Of a stretch of 64,000 nt of DNA, positions 47,601-55,567 are shown piece by piece. The stretch is from Halichoerus grypus. Its lineage: Eukaryota > Chordata > Mammalia > Carnivora > Phocidae. The notes under the pieces were generated by a model. It ran no database searches, was not told where the DNA came from, and worked only from the letters and a program-made list of their open reading frames with translations. Position numbers and translations under genes: made by a program. Each line of letters opens with the position of its first letter. The stretch's first letter is position 1. The DNA lies in the NCBI RefSeq assembly GCF_964656455.1, contig NC_135717.1:7068001-7132000 (forward strand). Direction: 5' to 3'.

Positions 47601-49058
47601 ATCTGGACAATCTCCTCAAATTCTGCATTGGTGAGACTTGCTCTTTCCTACAGAGACAAGGGCAGAAGAGGAAAACCACTCGTCTATCCCCGGGTCTCCT
47701 CTCTGACCAGTCATGGAAGACTCTTTTACACGAGGCAGTAAGTTCGCAAGGCTGCAAGCATGAAGTCAGTGTCCCTAAGGATTCTATACACTCTATCCCA
47801 GATTTCCTGGGAATAAAGGAGTAAAAGAAAAGGAAAAGTTTTTAAAGTCTCCGACCACATCTACTCTCACCTCCATCCCACCTCAACCCCTACCCAGCCA
47901 TTATTTCCAGCTAAAGGCTTTCACCAAGATTTTTTATTTTATCTCTTTGAGAAGAAAATAGAAGCCCCAAGAAAGGAATAAAAACTGAAAGCTCCTCTAC
48001 ATAAAAGACCATTTAGACTGGATATCTAGGAGAAACTGTCCCACTAGAACCTGTCAATGAGACTGATACCTTTTCTTTCTTCACTGCTTGCTTGTCTTGA
48101 GGCTTTCCTTTATTCTCCTGGCCACCGCTTGGACCATTTTCTGTGGTTGCTTTCTCTTCCTTCTTCTCTGACCTGGCCTTTGGGGAACTGATCCCCAGGG
48201 TCTCCTCCTTGGGTGGGTTAGGGCTATAGCACATCAAGCTATGCAATTTTTGTGCAGGTGGGGCAAAGGTTTTCTTTGGCCCCTTCCCACATTCTGAAAG
48301 AAATTTGATTATCAAATGGAATTATGAAACACAGAAAGCGTTTGCACTGCCCATCGACTGGGGATATCAGAATTACCTGGAGAGAGCTTTTTAACAAAAT
48401 CTGATTACTAGGCCTCTCCTCTCCCACCCCACCCCACCCCCTGAGATTCAGATGAAATAGTTGGGAGTGAGGCCTAGGAATCTGTCATTTTACAAGGCCA
48501 TCTAGATTATTCTGATGCCGAGTTTAGGAACTACTGAGTAGTTCAAAGGTGACAAATATGAACATGCAGGAAGATGAGTATTTCAAATGGAAATTTTTAA
48601 AATTTGCTCATTTTAACTTTAAACAAAATTTTATGGGAAATTAGAAAAATTGGAGGGGAAAGAAAACAAACTAGTACAACGAAAATTACACTGATCCTCC
48701 CAGGTATAAGTAGTATCTTTTTCTTCTCAGCTTCCACAACACTTCATGCATCTCTGGTGGCATTTACCACATTCAAACTTGTGTTATAGATATTAAAATA
48801 TCTTTTGTCTCCATATGAGCTCGTACATTTCTTGAGCTGGGCTGCTTCTAAGTCATACACATTTCACTCAAAGTTTCTAGAAAAGTAGTAACTTTAACAA
48901 AGTGCAAGCAAAATATATATGGACTGAGCTTCCCTTTGGTGGGAAGGGCATCGAAATGACCAAGGACTGAGAAAGAAGGGAAAACTGAGAGAAACGTATA
49001 AAATGTGAACCTCCTTCACTCTTGACTCACCTTCTTTACTCTGCAATGTTGTCATCAT
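23370..49058 (-). CDS. ZCWPW1: ZCWPW1, CW zinc finger and PWWP histone reader (17 candidate coding exons)
   Basis: Nuclear reader of H3K4me3 (CW) and H3K36me3 (PWWP) acting with PRDM9 marks in repair of meiotic double-strand breaks. Exons in transcript order: 49058-49031, 48293-48070, 47647-47569, 46745-46631, 46335-46178, 45975-45853, 38936-38820, 38064-37944, 37317-37242, 36842-36738, 36655-36608 (candidate cassette), 35781-35698, 34671-34605, 34172-34069, 25410-25350, 24810-24652, 23677-23370. Phases close throughout to 658 aa with the cassette and 642 without (human about 648). The N-terminal half is Lys/Glu-rich; the CW domain spans about 245-290, PWWP about 309-375, then an acidic/basic tail ending [16 protein letters not shown]...AFFEE. 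The start is the first of two tandem ATGs (MMTTLQSKE). The acceptor of exon 24810 is AT, not AG. Identity is certain from many exon matches; the cassette and that acceptor are the open points. Confidence 0.93.
23810..24020 (-). mobile_element. MIR SINE, reverse
   Basis: GGGCTTTGGAGTTAGAAAGA through TCTCTAAAATGGCAACTGTC to a degraded GATAAACATCAG end. Confidence 0.6.
24117..24326 (-). mobile_element. Carnivore SINE, left half of an adjacent pair
   Basis: Reverse copy with a double T-tract tail, abutting a second reverse SINE without spacer. Confidence 0.92.
24327..24534 (-). mobile_element. Carnivore SINE, right half of an adjacent pair
   Basis: Older reverse copy with ATTCATTCATTC in its tail. 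The outer flanks of the pair match (AATTTTTGTTCTTTTT before, AATTTTTATTCTTTTT after), so the younger copy went into the tail of the older one. Confidence 0.9.
24652..24810 (-). CDS. ZCWPW1: ZCWPW1 coding exon 16, acceptor dinucleotide AT instead of AG
   Basis: The exon body matches the human protein ([40 protein letters not shown]) and ends CCAG|GTAAGG. Homology places its start at 24810, but the two intron bases before it (24812-24811, minus strand) are AT. An AG at 24779-24778 gives an in-frame alternative start at 24777 that removes 11 codons. Either a substitution with cryptic-site rescue, loss of the exon, or a sequence error. Confidence 0.75.
24988..25012 (+). repeat. Poly-C tract
   Basis: C-rich homopolymer interrupted by two G. 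In the ZCWPW1 transcript it is a G tract, about 175 nt before the exon-16 acceptor. Confidence 0.9.
25038..25057 (-). mobile_element. Poly(A)-only insertion flanked by a 13-bp duplication
   Basis: A T20 run lies between two perfect copies of GGACCTTCTTCTT (25025-25037, 25058-25070). On the minus strand this reads duplication, A20, duplication: the form of a retroposition truncated down to its tail. Confidence 0.55.
25350..25410 (-). CDS. ZCWPW1: ZCWPW1 coding exon 15
   Basis: 61-nt exon encoding the basic stretch [20 protein letters not shown], probably nuclear-localising or DNA-binding by charge. It follows an 8.7-kb intron packed with L1 and SINE sequence. Acceptor CATTCTCAG|G, donor AGAG|GTAAGC. 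Confidence 0.88.
26523..26637 (+). mobile_element. Old short carnivore SINE
   Basis: Diverged sense copy; flanks AAAGACATGAGATCTA / AAAGACATGAGACCTA. Confidence 0.8.
26724..26938 (+). mobile_element. Carnivore SINE
   Basis: Sense copy; target-site duplication AAAGGCATATTTA. Confidence 0.93.
27619..27750 (+). mobile_element. Truncated carnivore L1 3' end
   Basis: Carries GATGAGCACCAGGTGATGTA and ACACTGTATGTTAACTGCCT, the end of carnivore L1s, with an A-tail. Flanked by AGAAAAAGCCC on both sides. Confidence 0.75.
27864..28070 (+). mobile_element. Carnivore SINE, first of three in tandem
   Basis: Sense copy ending in an AAAAC-rich tail; flanks ACACTTGCAGGGT / ACCACTTGGAGGGT. Confidence 0.9.
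28081..28187 (+). mobile_element. Old short carnivore SINE, second of three
   Basis: Sense copy of the short subtype (GATTACTTAAAAAATAAAAT end); its tail is the landing site of the next copy. Confidence 0.85.
28188..28403 (+). mobile_element. Carnivore SINE, third of three
   Basis: Young-looking sense copy with an AAAAT-repeat tail running into a (CA)n microsatellite at 28404-28420. Confidence 0.93.
29527..29940 (+). pseudogene. Retrocopy of an unidentified 3'UTR inserted into the L1
   Basis: About 414 bp unrelated to L1, flanked by AAAGTGAGCTGAAG (29513-29526) and AAGGTGAGCTGAAG (29941-29954). AATAAA at 29915-29920 is followed by a short A/T-rich tail, so the insert is sense on the plus strand. 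L1 sequence resumes directly after. The middle contains a MIR-like core. No open frame; the parent gene is unknown. Confidence 0.55.
31011..31334 (+). mobile_element. Tigger-type (pogo) DNA transposon
   Basis: Starts CAGTTGACCCTTAAACAG after TA; the right end reads CTGTTCAAGGATCAACCG, an imperfect inverted copy. Non-autonomous and inside the L1. Confidence 0.75.
33274..33480 (+). mobile_element. Carnivore SINE, sense arm of an inverted pair
   Basis: Sense copy ending AAATAAATAAATCTTTTT, directly abutting a reverse copy. Confidence 0.9.
33481..33666 (-). mobile_element. Carnivore SINE, reverse arm of an inverted pair
   Basis: Reverse copy joined tail to tail with the SINE at 33274, with no spacer. 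Confidence 0.92.
34069..35781 (-). CDS. ZCWPW1: ZCWPW1 exons after the PWWP (35781-35698, 34671-34605, 34172-34069)
   Basis: They encode [20 protein letters not shown] with EAEQISIQ, then [20 protein letters not shown], then a strongly acidic run ([20 protein letters not shown]) ending in two lysines. The first part is helical and conserved; the acidic run is low complexity. Phases 0-0, 0-1 and 1-0, all GT-AG. Confidence 0.9.
35037..35239 (+). mobile_element. Carnivore SINE
   Basis: Sense copy; target-site duplication AAATAGGGAGGTAGGA. Confidence 0.95.
35331..35524 (-). mobile_element. Carnivore SINE
   Basis: Reverse copy; target-site duplication AAGAATAAATGATT. It faces the sense SINE about 90 bp to its left. 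Confidence 0.94.
36222..36442 (+). mobile_element. hAT-type non-autonomous DNA transposon
   Basis: Terminal inverted repeats CAGTGGTTCTCAACC and TGAGAAACCCTG. Diverged 8-bp flanks AGTTCATT / AGTTGATA. Confidence 0.7.
36608..36655 (-). CDS. ZCWPW1: ZCWPW1 candidate 48-nt cassette exon
   Basis: In-frame phase 0-0 exon encoding [16 protein letters not shown], with a good acceptor (GATTTTCTCCCAG|G) and donor (AAAG|GTGAGG). The human reference protein, as I remember it, lacks this segment and runs directly into the next exon. Skipping it leaves the frame intact. Real use needs transcript data. Confidence 0.5.
36738..38064 (-). CDS. ZCWPW1: ZCWPW1 PWWP domain exons (38064-37944, 37317-37242, 36842-36738)
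   Basis: Three exons cover the last CW ligand (YNRCDIPEE) and the PWWP domain. The signature YPWWPG is split by an intron after the first TG of the second Trp codon. Downstream strings [36 protein letters not shown] and [16 protein letters not shown] match the family. PWWP domains bind H3K36-methylated nucleosomes; the aromatic cage residues sit around Trp322/Trp323 and the following strand. Confidence 0.95.
38820..38936 (-). CDS. ZCWPW1: ZCWPW1 CW zinc finger exon
   Basis: Encodes [20 protein letters not shown] and the rest of the CW core. Zinc ligands are Cys251, Cys256 and Cys277 here, with Cys288 in the next exon. Trp248 and Trp259 sit where the aromatic residues that read H3K4me3 lie. 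Phase 1-1; acceptor CTTGCAG|G, donor ACAG|GTAGAT. The 6.9-kb intron before it holds L2, MIR and SINE copies. Confidence 0.95.
39010..39160 (+). mobile_element. MIR SINE
   Basis: MIR core ATGGGAAAACTAAGCTCAGA and TGACTTGCTGAAGATCA, followed by GGCAGAGCTAAACTCGGGCC. Confidence 0.6.
39875..40068 (+). mobile_element. Carnivore SINE
   Basis: Sense copy; target-site duplication AAAAACCCTTCCT. Confidence 0.93.
42140..42870 (-). mobile_element. L2 LINE fragment
   Basis: Reverse L2 3' part: CATTTGGATGTCTCACAAAG, GATGACATCACTCCCCTGGT and TTAACAGCCATCTCCTTACA resemble its consensus. Confidence 0.6.
43245..43447 (-). mobile_element. Carnivore SINE
   Basis: Reverse copy; target-site duplication CCTAGAGTTTTCTTTT. 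Confidence 0.95.
43910..44038 (-). mobile_element. Old short carnivore SINE
   Basis: Reverse copy: AAGTAGGCTCCGTGCCCAGA through TAACCGACTGAGCCACCCAG. Confidence 0.85.
44330..45640 (-). mobile_element. L2 LINE fragment, split by a SINE
   Basis: Reverse L2 pieces, e.g. around 44930-45020 and 45290-45600, interrupted by the SINE at 45031. Confidence 0.55.
45031..45236 (-). mobile_element. Carnivore SINE
   Basis: Reverse copy with a long T tract; flanks TTCCTCTTTACCTTTT / CTCCTCTTTACTTTT. Confidence 0.94.
45853..46745 (-). CDS. ZCWPW1: ZCWPW1 coding exons 4-6 (46745-46631, 46335-46178, 45975-45853)
   Basis: Three exons for the charged, probably disordered region before the CW finger. Recognisable strings are [31 protein letters not shown] and [20 protein letters not shown], each close to human. 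Phases 1-2, 2-1 and 1-1. The first acceptor, GGGAG|AG, has a weak pyrimidine tract. Confidence 0.88.
47569..47647 (-). CDS. ZCWPW1: ZCWPW1 coding exon 3
   Basis: 79-nt exon encoding [19 protein letters not shown] and KSLQECL. It is a conserved amphipathic, probably helical segment, strongly alike in human. Acceptor CTCTGTAG|G, donor G|GTATGG. Confidence 0.88.
48070..48293 (-). CDS. ZCWPW1: ZCWPW1 coding exon 2
   Basis: Encodes [16 protein letters not shown] and a Pro/Ser/Lys-rich low-complexity stretch ending in KKEK. Phase 1-0; acceptor TTTCTTTCAG|A, donor AAAAG|GTATCA. No recognised domain. Confidence 0.9.
48360..48540 (+). mobile_element. MER5A-like hAT-Charlie element
   Basis: TATCAGAATTACCTGGAGAG and CCTGAGATTCAGATGAAATA are typical internal strings. 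Lies just upstream of ZCWPW1 coding exon 2. Confidence 0.55.
49031..49058 (-). CDS. ZCWPW1: ZCWPW1 first coding exon
   Basis: A 28-nt exon encoding MMTTLQSKE plus one base, ending GAAG|GTGAGT. The short leader peptide matches the human start MMTTLQ. The two adjacent ATGs leave the exact initiator ambiguous by one residue. Confidence 0.85.
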
Positions 49059-49823
49059 TCAGCTCAGAAGCTACACTTTCTTTGTGCCTCTGTTAGAAAA
49101 AAGAAAGTAACTGCTAGAACTCTGATTGAACATGATTTTAAACTTTCTTCTCTGTCTTCTTGGGCTCAGGATCTTTTGCCTGGGACTCCTGAACTACATT
49201 TTCGGCCCTCTGGACTACACTTCTACCTCCTCAGCAGCGTCAATCACATGCCAGGGGATAATGAGAGTTACTGTTTTAAAGATAAGCAACAATCCTCAGT
49301 GTTTTAAGTGCCTAGAGTCCTGTCCTACATAAGGCAGGCACTAGTCAATAGTGGAAGTGGTAGTGGTAGCGATGAGTTAAAAAAAAAAAAATTCACTGAG
49401 TAAATTTTGAAGATATTATTGGCTTTATTCAATGATTCATGAATTGGGCAGCATCTGATCTAGCGGGTACAAAGAAACTCAGAAGAGCTGTACGAAATGA
49501 AAGCCTTGTACTGGAAGGAGGAGCAGGAACAAGGAAGGTACACTAGGCAAAAAAGGGCATTAGCTATGGCAAGTTTACTTTCCTGTAGGAGATGGTAGGG
49601 GTCTGTTAGGCACATTACCTAACTAGTGCTGATCAAGTGATTCCTGATGGGCTGTAAACTAAGATTCTATTTCTGGGAGAGCCAAAACTTTAAGTCTTGT
49701 TTTGGTGACATGGGGCTTAACAGAAGCAACTGCATTTTGGGCCTGTTGTCTTGTTGTTAACAGATGGAAGCATCAATAGTAGTAATAGGAACAGTCCTGG
49801 GAGTTAAAAAGTAAGAGTTTTCA

Positions 49824-50020
49824 GGGCGCCTGGGTGGCTCAGTCGTTAAGCGTCTGCCTTTGGCTCAGGTCATGATCCCAGGGTCCTGGGATCGAGCCCC
49901 TCATCAGGCTCCCTGCTCAGCAGGAAGCCTGCTTCTCCCTCTCACACTCCCCCTGCTTGTGTTCCCTCTCTCGCTGTCTCTCTCTGTGAAATAAATAAAT
50001 AAAATCTTAAAAAAAAAAAA
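49824..50020 (+). mobile_element. Carnivore SINE
   Basis: Sense copy; target-site duplication AAAGTAAGAGTTTTC. Confidence 0.95.
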
Positions 50021-50384
50021 AAGTAAGAGTTTTCTTCAGAAGGATAAACTCATCTCACAAGGTTCTCCTAAACACTTAAGACACAAATAATCTGGCAATT
50101 CTCTGACCTAATTCAGAGGTCCCTATGCATAGAGAACCCCCCCTTTTTAACATCACCATAATCTTTATCTACCCTTTACTTAGATCTTCTAGTCCAATAA
50201 ATTTTCCAATGTGCTGGATTCTAGCAGTCTCTATTTGAGGCTCAAAAATATTTGGTAACCGGCAGAGGTCCCCAGGAAAGCTAGTAATAGGAATCTAATA
50301 CCTTCACTCTATATCCTATAGCCATCTACTCGCAGATGTTCTATACCACTTCAGTGTGCTTCATCATCATTACCAAAATTGTGA

Positions 50385-50600
50385 CTAATAATAATAGATG
50401 ACACTTATTGAGCACCAGCTATATTCTTTCCCCTTTACATATGTCATCTCATTTAATTCTCACAGTAAATCTTTCAGATCGGTACTTTTTTACACTTGGA
50501 GAAATTGAGGTTTAGAGGGATTTAAACATAATAGGTAATTGATAGATTATAATTCAGGTTTTGAAAGTCTGTGCTAATTAACTGTGGCATGGTATATCCC
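50385..50600 (+). mobile_element. MIR SINE
   Basis: GACACTTATTGAGCACCAGC start, TCATCTCATTTAATTCTCAC centre and a degraded end. Confidence 0.7.
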
Positions 50601-51039
50601 AATAGTCTAATTCAGTGCTTCAAACCCATTTTAATATCACAGCACACATAGAAAGCATATATTAAAAAGACACGCTGAAATACACAGAAAATTATATTTC
50701 CAGGTATTCTGCAGTAAAAGGATCAGGCTTTTCACAGCCATAGACAACTGAGGGGTGGGAGTAGGGGGACCTCCAGCCACATCAAAGGCTGAAGAGATCA
50801 GTATCTGCACACAGCTATAAGCCATTTGCCGCCTAGCAGAGTGCCAAGACTCATCTTGTGACGTTGCAATAATTTGTATATTTTTTTCCAATTTGCTTTC
50901 CACTATCGATACTATTTCTACTCAGCAATTAGAAGAAAAATGCCCTGGTTTTATCAGCTTAAACTTCTTATAACCCTTCTACCCAGTTTTCTTTAGGCTT
51001 AACACATGTAAGCCATTCTTATTTTTATAACAAGCATTG

Positions 51040-51190
51040 TAGCTCTGGGAGGGTCTACAGAGGTCATAAAGTGCCAGCTCCCCTTTTTACAGATGAAAAA
51101 AAAAATACAAAACGCAATTAAGTGATTTGCCCAAAGCCTCAGTGTTAATACATGGTAGAGCCAAGACGAACCCAGGCCTTTTGCCTCTAA
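51040..51190 (+). mobile_element. MIR SINE
   Basis: TTTTTACAGATGAAAAAAAA, GTGATTTGCCCAAAGCCTCA and AGCCAAGACGAACCCAGGCC. Confidence 0.65.
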
Positions 51191-52429
51191 ATTCTACTAA
51201 TAACACATCTATTCTGCTCAATGATCTTATTTCTGGCTGTTGGTTTTGAGTAATCTGAAGGCCCTGGAACTGAAACTCAATCTTCCAACTATGTCATCTC
51301 CCACTATAAAGAGACCCAAAAGCAGCATAAAATGGATCTTATATATAAGATATATACACATGCCTTTAAAGGATATGAAAATTTTAGACCCTCAAATGAC
51401 CAAACTATAGTGAACATTCAGTTGCTCAGGGTATAGAGTTCCTCCCTCTAGATCCCAAGATGAATTCAAAAGGTATTGGGGGCTTGACTTAGTGTGTGTA
51501 CAACATGGCTAAGTGTATTTTCAAATTATCTTTTGGTATTTTTCTGTTCCTTGTATTACTTCTATAAATGTGAATAATTCAGGTGTGCAGTTCTGCAGCA
51601 ACTACTTTTCCTCTGTATTAAGGAGCACATTTCCTCACTATTTCCATCTTAACTCATCACCACCAACCCCTAAGTTGACTGACTCTAGGAAAAAAGGCAA
51701 GTGGGTAACTGGGGGAGAAACACTGCAGCAAATTGGTCTTCTTTATGATAATTCTAAATAGAAGCTAGAAACTGAATAAAATTAGGCTGCAAAATGAATA
51801 TTAATTTGACCACAAATGACAAACACTTCTCTCAGATTCCAGAATTCCAAAAAAGATCATGAGAAGTCCCTATAAAGATAATATAAATTATAAGGTGAGC
51901 TATACTAAATGGGGAAAGCAAAATAAAAATTAGTGTATTTGAGATGACAATATTTGATTTTTTAAAATGTGCATCTACATAATATGGTTGTTTATCCATA
52001 AACTATCTCTGGAAGAATACACAATAAACTGACAAAAGTGAGTCTCTAGGAAATAGAACTGGGTGGCTGGGGGTGGAAGAGAGCTTTTTACTGTGCCCCC
52101 TTGCATATCTCTAGCATTTTATAACATGCTGATGTTACCACATCAAAAGTGATTTTTTTACTCCAAATTCTTTAAATAAAATAGAGTGTTTTGATCCACC
52201 TAAAAATGGAAAATTTTCCAGCATTTAGGTTCAAATCATTACCTAAACCTATACTGACCTCTCTAGGCCAAAGTATGTTACTGGCGCCCCAACAAACGGG
52301 ATAAAATTGTGGATCACTATAATAAGATATAGTAAATTTATAAGCAGCATTATATAATAATTCCCCTTAATCTAGAATGTGTTTGATGAAGAACATTACT
52401 TTTAAAGAAAATATCTAACCTGATCAATA

Positions 52430-52504
52430 GAGAAGGGAAAGCCAAGAAGTCACTTTCTGACAACTCAAGTCTCTGCTCCTCTGTTTCAGACGAATTTTCT
52501 TCTT
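52430..52504 (-). other. Candidate 5' exon of ZCWPW1
   Basis: On the minus strand an acceptor-like TTGTGGAAGAAG precedes about 75 nt ending ATCAG|GTTAGA. The stretch is fully open (SSETEEQRLELSESDF) and lies between the promoter region and the first coding exon. It may be a 5'UTR exon or chance; the acceptor is poor. Confidence 0.3.
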
Positions 52505-52917
52505 CCACAATAAGAAATATTAAAATGTAGTGCAGAGAGAGAGAAATTTTTTTAAAACCAGACAGTTAATAAATACACAAAATACCACCAACTTTCATCT
52601 GACCAGCTACTAAATAACCAAGGGCTCTGGAGCCAGGAATAACATTTGAAGGATTTTTTGTTTTGTTTCTGTTTTTACCTCAGATGGGGGGGGGGGGGAA
52701 TCCAATAAAGCTTTAAGTATGAAAGTAAAGGAAAATTGCACTATCAGATCCTACCCACTCAACTTAAGTAAGAAAGGTGAAAAGGGGAAAAAGAACTTGG
52801 AAATAACGAATGAAGGGAACTAAGGGAAGGTGAATGAGGTGTTCCAAAAAAGAGTAAGTTTTCTTTCACTTAGAACACTAAAGGTCATCACAGTGATTTT
52901 AAGATGAAATCATCTCC

Positions 52918-53362
52918 TTCAGCAGTTCTCAAAGTGTGATCCAAAGACCCCTGGGGGTCCCCTACCTTTTCTGACTACTTATCCATGTTAGGCTGGATTT
53001 TCTCATATACTTCAACCAACACAAGCTATCATAACAGATTGAATTCAGAAACAGATAAAAATCTAGCTGTCTTCTATTAAGCCAGATATGAAAGAGACTT
53101 GCAAAAATGTAAAACACCACCATTCTTCACACTAAATTTCTTTCATTTAGGAAAATGTTTTTCATAAAAATATTATTTATATCAACATAATTATTAATTA
53201 TATTATTTTAACATTAAATAATTTAAGTGTTCTCATTTCAAGTTCTAATATGTTAATACCAATAGATATAAAAGATACATAGCTATAAACCAATCTTTGG
53301 AATCCTTCATAACTTTTAAGAGTATAGGAGGGTTCTGAGGCCAATAAGCTTGAGAACTGATC
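52918..53362 (+). mobile_element. hAT-type DNA transposon
   Basis: Ends CAGCAGTTCTCAAAGTGTGA and AAGCTTGAGAACTGATC are imperfect inverted repeats; the interior is AT-rich. Confidence 0.6.
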
Positions 53363-53598
53363 TAGCTAAATAACAATTCAGTTATGTCAATATTTTTCAA
53401 AAACCGTTAACCTTCCTCCCCCCATTTAGAATGTGTTCACAAATTTCTCTCTCCTAACTATCCAATTATTCCCTCTTTATATTGTTCCTGGAATCCTCGG
53501 TCTAAGAGAATACAAGTAAACCCTTTAGAATTGTCCTCAGACACACAGTCTGCACAGGCTCCATGAGCCTGGAAAACTTTATTTAAAATCTCCTTTAA

Positions 53599-53621
53599 GG
53601 GCACCTGGGTGGCTCAGATGG
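53599..53621 (+). mobile_element. Tailless 23-bp SINE-head insertion
   Basis: GGGCACCTGGGTGGCTCAGATGG's bases match only the first part of the tRNA-Lys SINE. It sits between perfect 16-bp copies of TTAAAATCTCCTTTAA (53583-53598, 53622-53637). There is no A-tail and no other SINE sequence. Confidence 0.75.
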
Positions 53622-54593
53622 TTAAAATCTCCTTTAAGCTCGAGCCTGATTTCCTTTTGGCATCAATGTCTAATGGCATGTGGACTCCTGCTTATTTTCA
53701 TGCCCCCATTAATAACCATAGTGGGTTTTTTCTTTTTTTTTTTTTTCCCCTCAGCGAGCATAATTTCACAAGAAAGAAGGTAAAAACAAGATTCCAGCTA
53801 CCTTTACTGCCCACACCTACCAAGACATTTACTGTGGTAACTGCCTGAACTAAACCTTGTCCAGAATCTTATCAATAAATGAACGAAGCTTATTCGTTCA
53901 GAGAGCCAGGGAGCACAAAGATATGGCCACTCAGCACCAAAATACGGGTTTTCTTTCGTGAGCGCTGATTTCATTCTAACTCTTGCTATCTGCCAGCTGC
54001 AACACTTCCACAGGTGCCCGTTACCGACCTCTAACTCGACTTTGTGTGGTGTTTTCACTTAAAGGAGCACATTCCTATGAACCCCCAGATCCCTGCACCA
54101 TTTCCCCTCACAAGGTGCCAAGGTCTGGAACAGTAAAAGTCCGAATTCCACCTTTCTAACCAGAGGGAAGAATTTCTGGGATTCCGCATTTTCCCGCTCT
54201 CTTCTCTCACCAATTTGCTTTTAAGGACGGCAATTAAGATCGAAGGTACCAGAACCAAAAGTCCTTGACTCCCCTCAGTGGATAGAACAATGGCTTGCTA
54301 GCCTCTCTTCCACCTCAGGAACCCCCGCCATGAGATAATCTCCCCTCAGCTGCCTGCCCGCATCCCCACCCCCAGTGGAGGCACCAGCATCCTCATTCCC
54401 GCTCAGCCCGTCGTTGCCCGCCAGAATATTGGGTGACTTTTGTTTGTCTGTTTGTTGCGGGTAGGTTTGCGGTAGAGATTCTGAGGAGGGATGAGAGTTG
54501 GTTGTCGTCCTGAAGAGAAAACTCCTCAGGCGACGGGTGTGAGGATTGGCAGCGCCTAGCACTTTCATCTGCAACCAGAGAAGAGCCAGCTAC

Positions 54594-54850
54594 CTTCTGG
54601 AACAAGGAGAACCTAAAGGCAAGGAGCAAAATGAGCCACTGCAGCAATTCTGCAAACCCCTCCAACCGCGACCCAGCTTTCCCGCCACCAAGAAGAGGCG
54701 TGAGGACACGCACTAGCTTCGCTGCCACCCCAGCGGCGTGCTTCCAGGACTGAGACGCATGCCCAGTTGAAGGTGCTTCTGCGTTTGCGCAGCTGTTACT
54801 TCCGCCATATTCCAACCGAATGCCCCGTAAAACTACAAATCCCATAATCC
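54594..54850 (-). promoter_or_regulatory. ZCWPW1: ZCWPW1 promoter region and probable first exon
   Basis: TATA-less, GC-rich. It has a ZNF143/Staf-type site ACTACAAATCCCATAATCC (54832-54850), a YY1-type core TCCGCCATAT (54801-54810) next to an ETS-like ACTTCCG, and CCAAT- and NRF1-like bases nearby. A donor-like CCAGAAG|GTAGCT on the minus strand near 54594 could end a non-coding first exon. The start site is inferred, not seen. Confidence 0.5.
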
Positions 54851-55157
54851 TTAGTGGCCTCACTTTTTTAGGCGGCAGGAGCAGCGCCTGATCGTTCATG
54901 AGGCACATCTTTCTTTTACTAACTTTTCTCTCTACCCCAGACTGCCTTTTCCTTCTCCTTTTCGTTTCCTGATTCCTATTCTTCCTTTTAGTTTCCTTCA
55001 CGCCCTATCTTGATATTTTAGTTGAGACTATCCGCAACCCGACTCTCGCCTCTCCCGCCTTCTTCTCTGCCACAGGACCCACTCCCCAACCTCTGTTGGC
55101 AGGGAGAACGCGCCACTTTAGCACCCTGTGGAAAGGGCGCCGAATAGCTTCTTCCCC

Positions 55158-55567
55158 ATTGGCCGAGGCAGGGGGCCCAAAGCAGGCCGAACCCTCTTCC
55201 CCGCCCACACTCGTTTTTATATAAGGCTGCGTGAAGACAGCGTGTGTTTGGGAAGGCCTGCGTGCGAGGTGGCGGTGGTGGTAGTGAATGTACTGCTATT
55301 GGTGGCTGTGGTGGGCGTCGGGTCGCAGTCCGCGGGCTGGGGGCTCGCGCGCAGGCGTCGGGTGGTGGGAGGAGGTGTTGGTGCCAGGGTTGTGGGTGTG
55401 GAGGCGGAGAGGAGGGCGTGGTGTCCCCAGGTGATCGCGATTGGGGTAAGGCGGAGGAGCGAGAGAACGACTCGGCCATTTCGGGGGAAGAGGAAGTTGG
55501 ACAAGATCGGCTGCTTTAGTGCCTTTTTTTTTTTTTTTCAGTTCAGCAGAGAATATTTCCCAGGGGG
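55158..55567 (+). promoter_or_regulatory. Possible CCAAT/TATA promoter and non-coding exon upstream of MEPCE
   Basis: An inverted CCAAT box (ATTGG, 55158-55162) lies about 56 bp before TATATAA (55218-55224), a textbook spacing for plus-strand initiation near 55250. Downstream are donor-like sites at 55428 (CCCCAG|GTGATC) and 55568 (GGGG|GTGAGT), and a strong acceptor-like T15-CAG ending at 55541. These could give a first exon plus a 26-nt microexon (55542-55567) spliced to MEPCE, or a separate non-coding RNA. Confidence 0.4.

Larger units (their letters stand above)
49059..54593. other. ZCWPW1 5' intron region
   Basis: 5.5 kb before the first coding exon. It holds a possible LTR remnant (about 49400-49760), a SINE (49824), two MIRs, a hAT element (52918) and the 23-bp SINE-head insertion (53599). 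A G-run lies at about 52686-52698. One possible 5' exon is listed separately. Confidence 0.6.

Noticed and set aside
54393..55001. 202-codon minus-strand frame upstream of ZCWPW1
   Set aside because: Covers the CpG-rich promoter and probable non-coding first exon; no homology and no fit to the ZCWPW1 frame.
55244..55519. Gly-rich plus-strand frames after the TATA box
   Set aside because: CpG-island frames without conserved sequence; a non-coding leader is the simpler reading.
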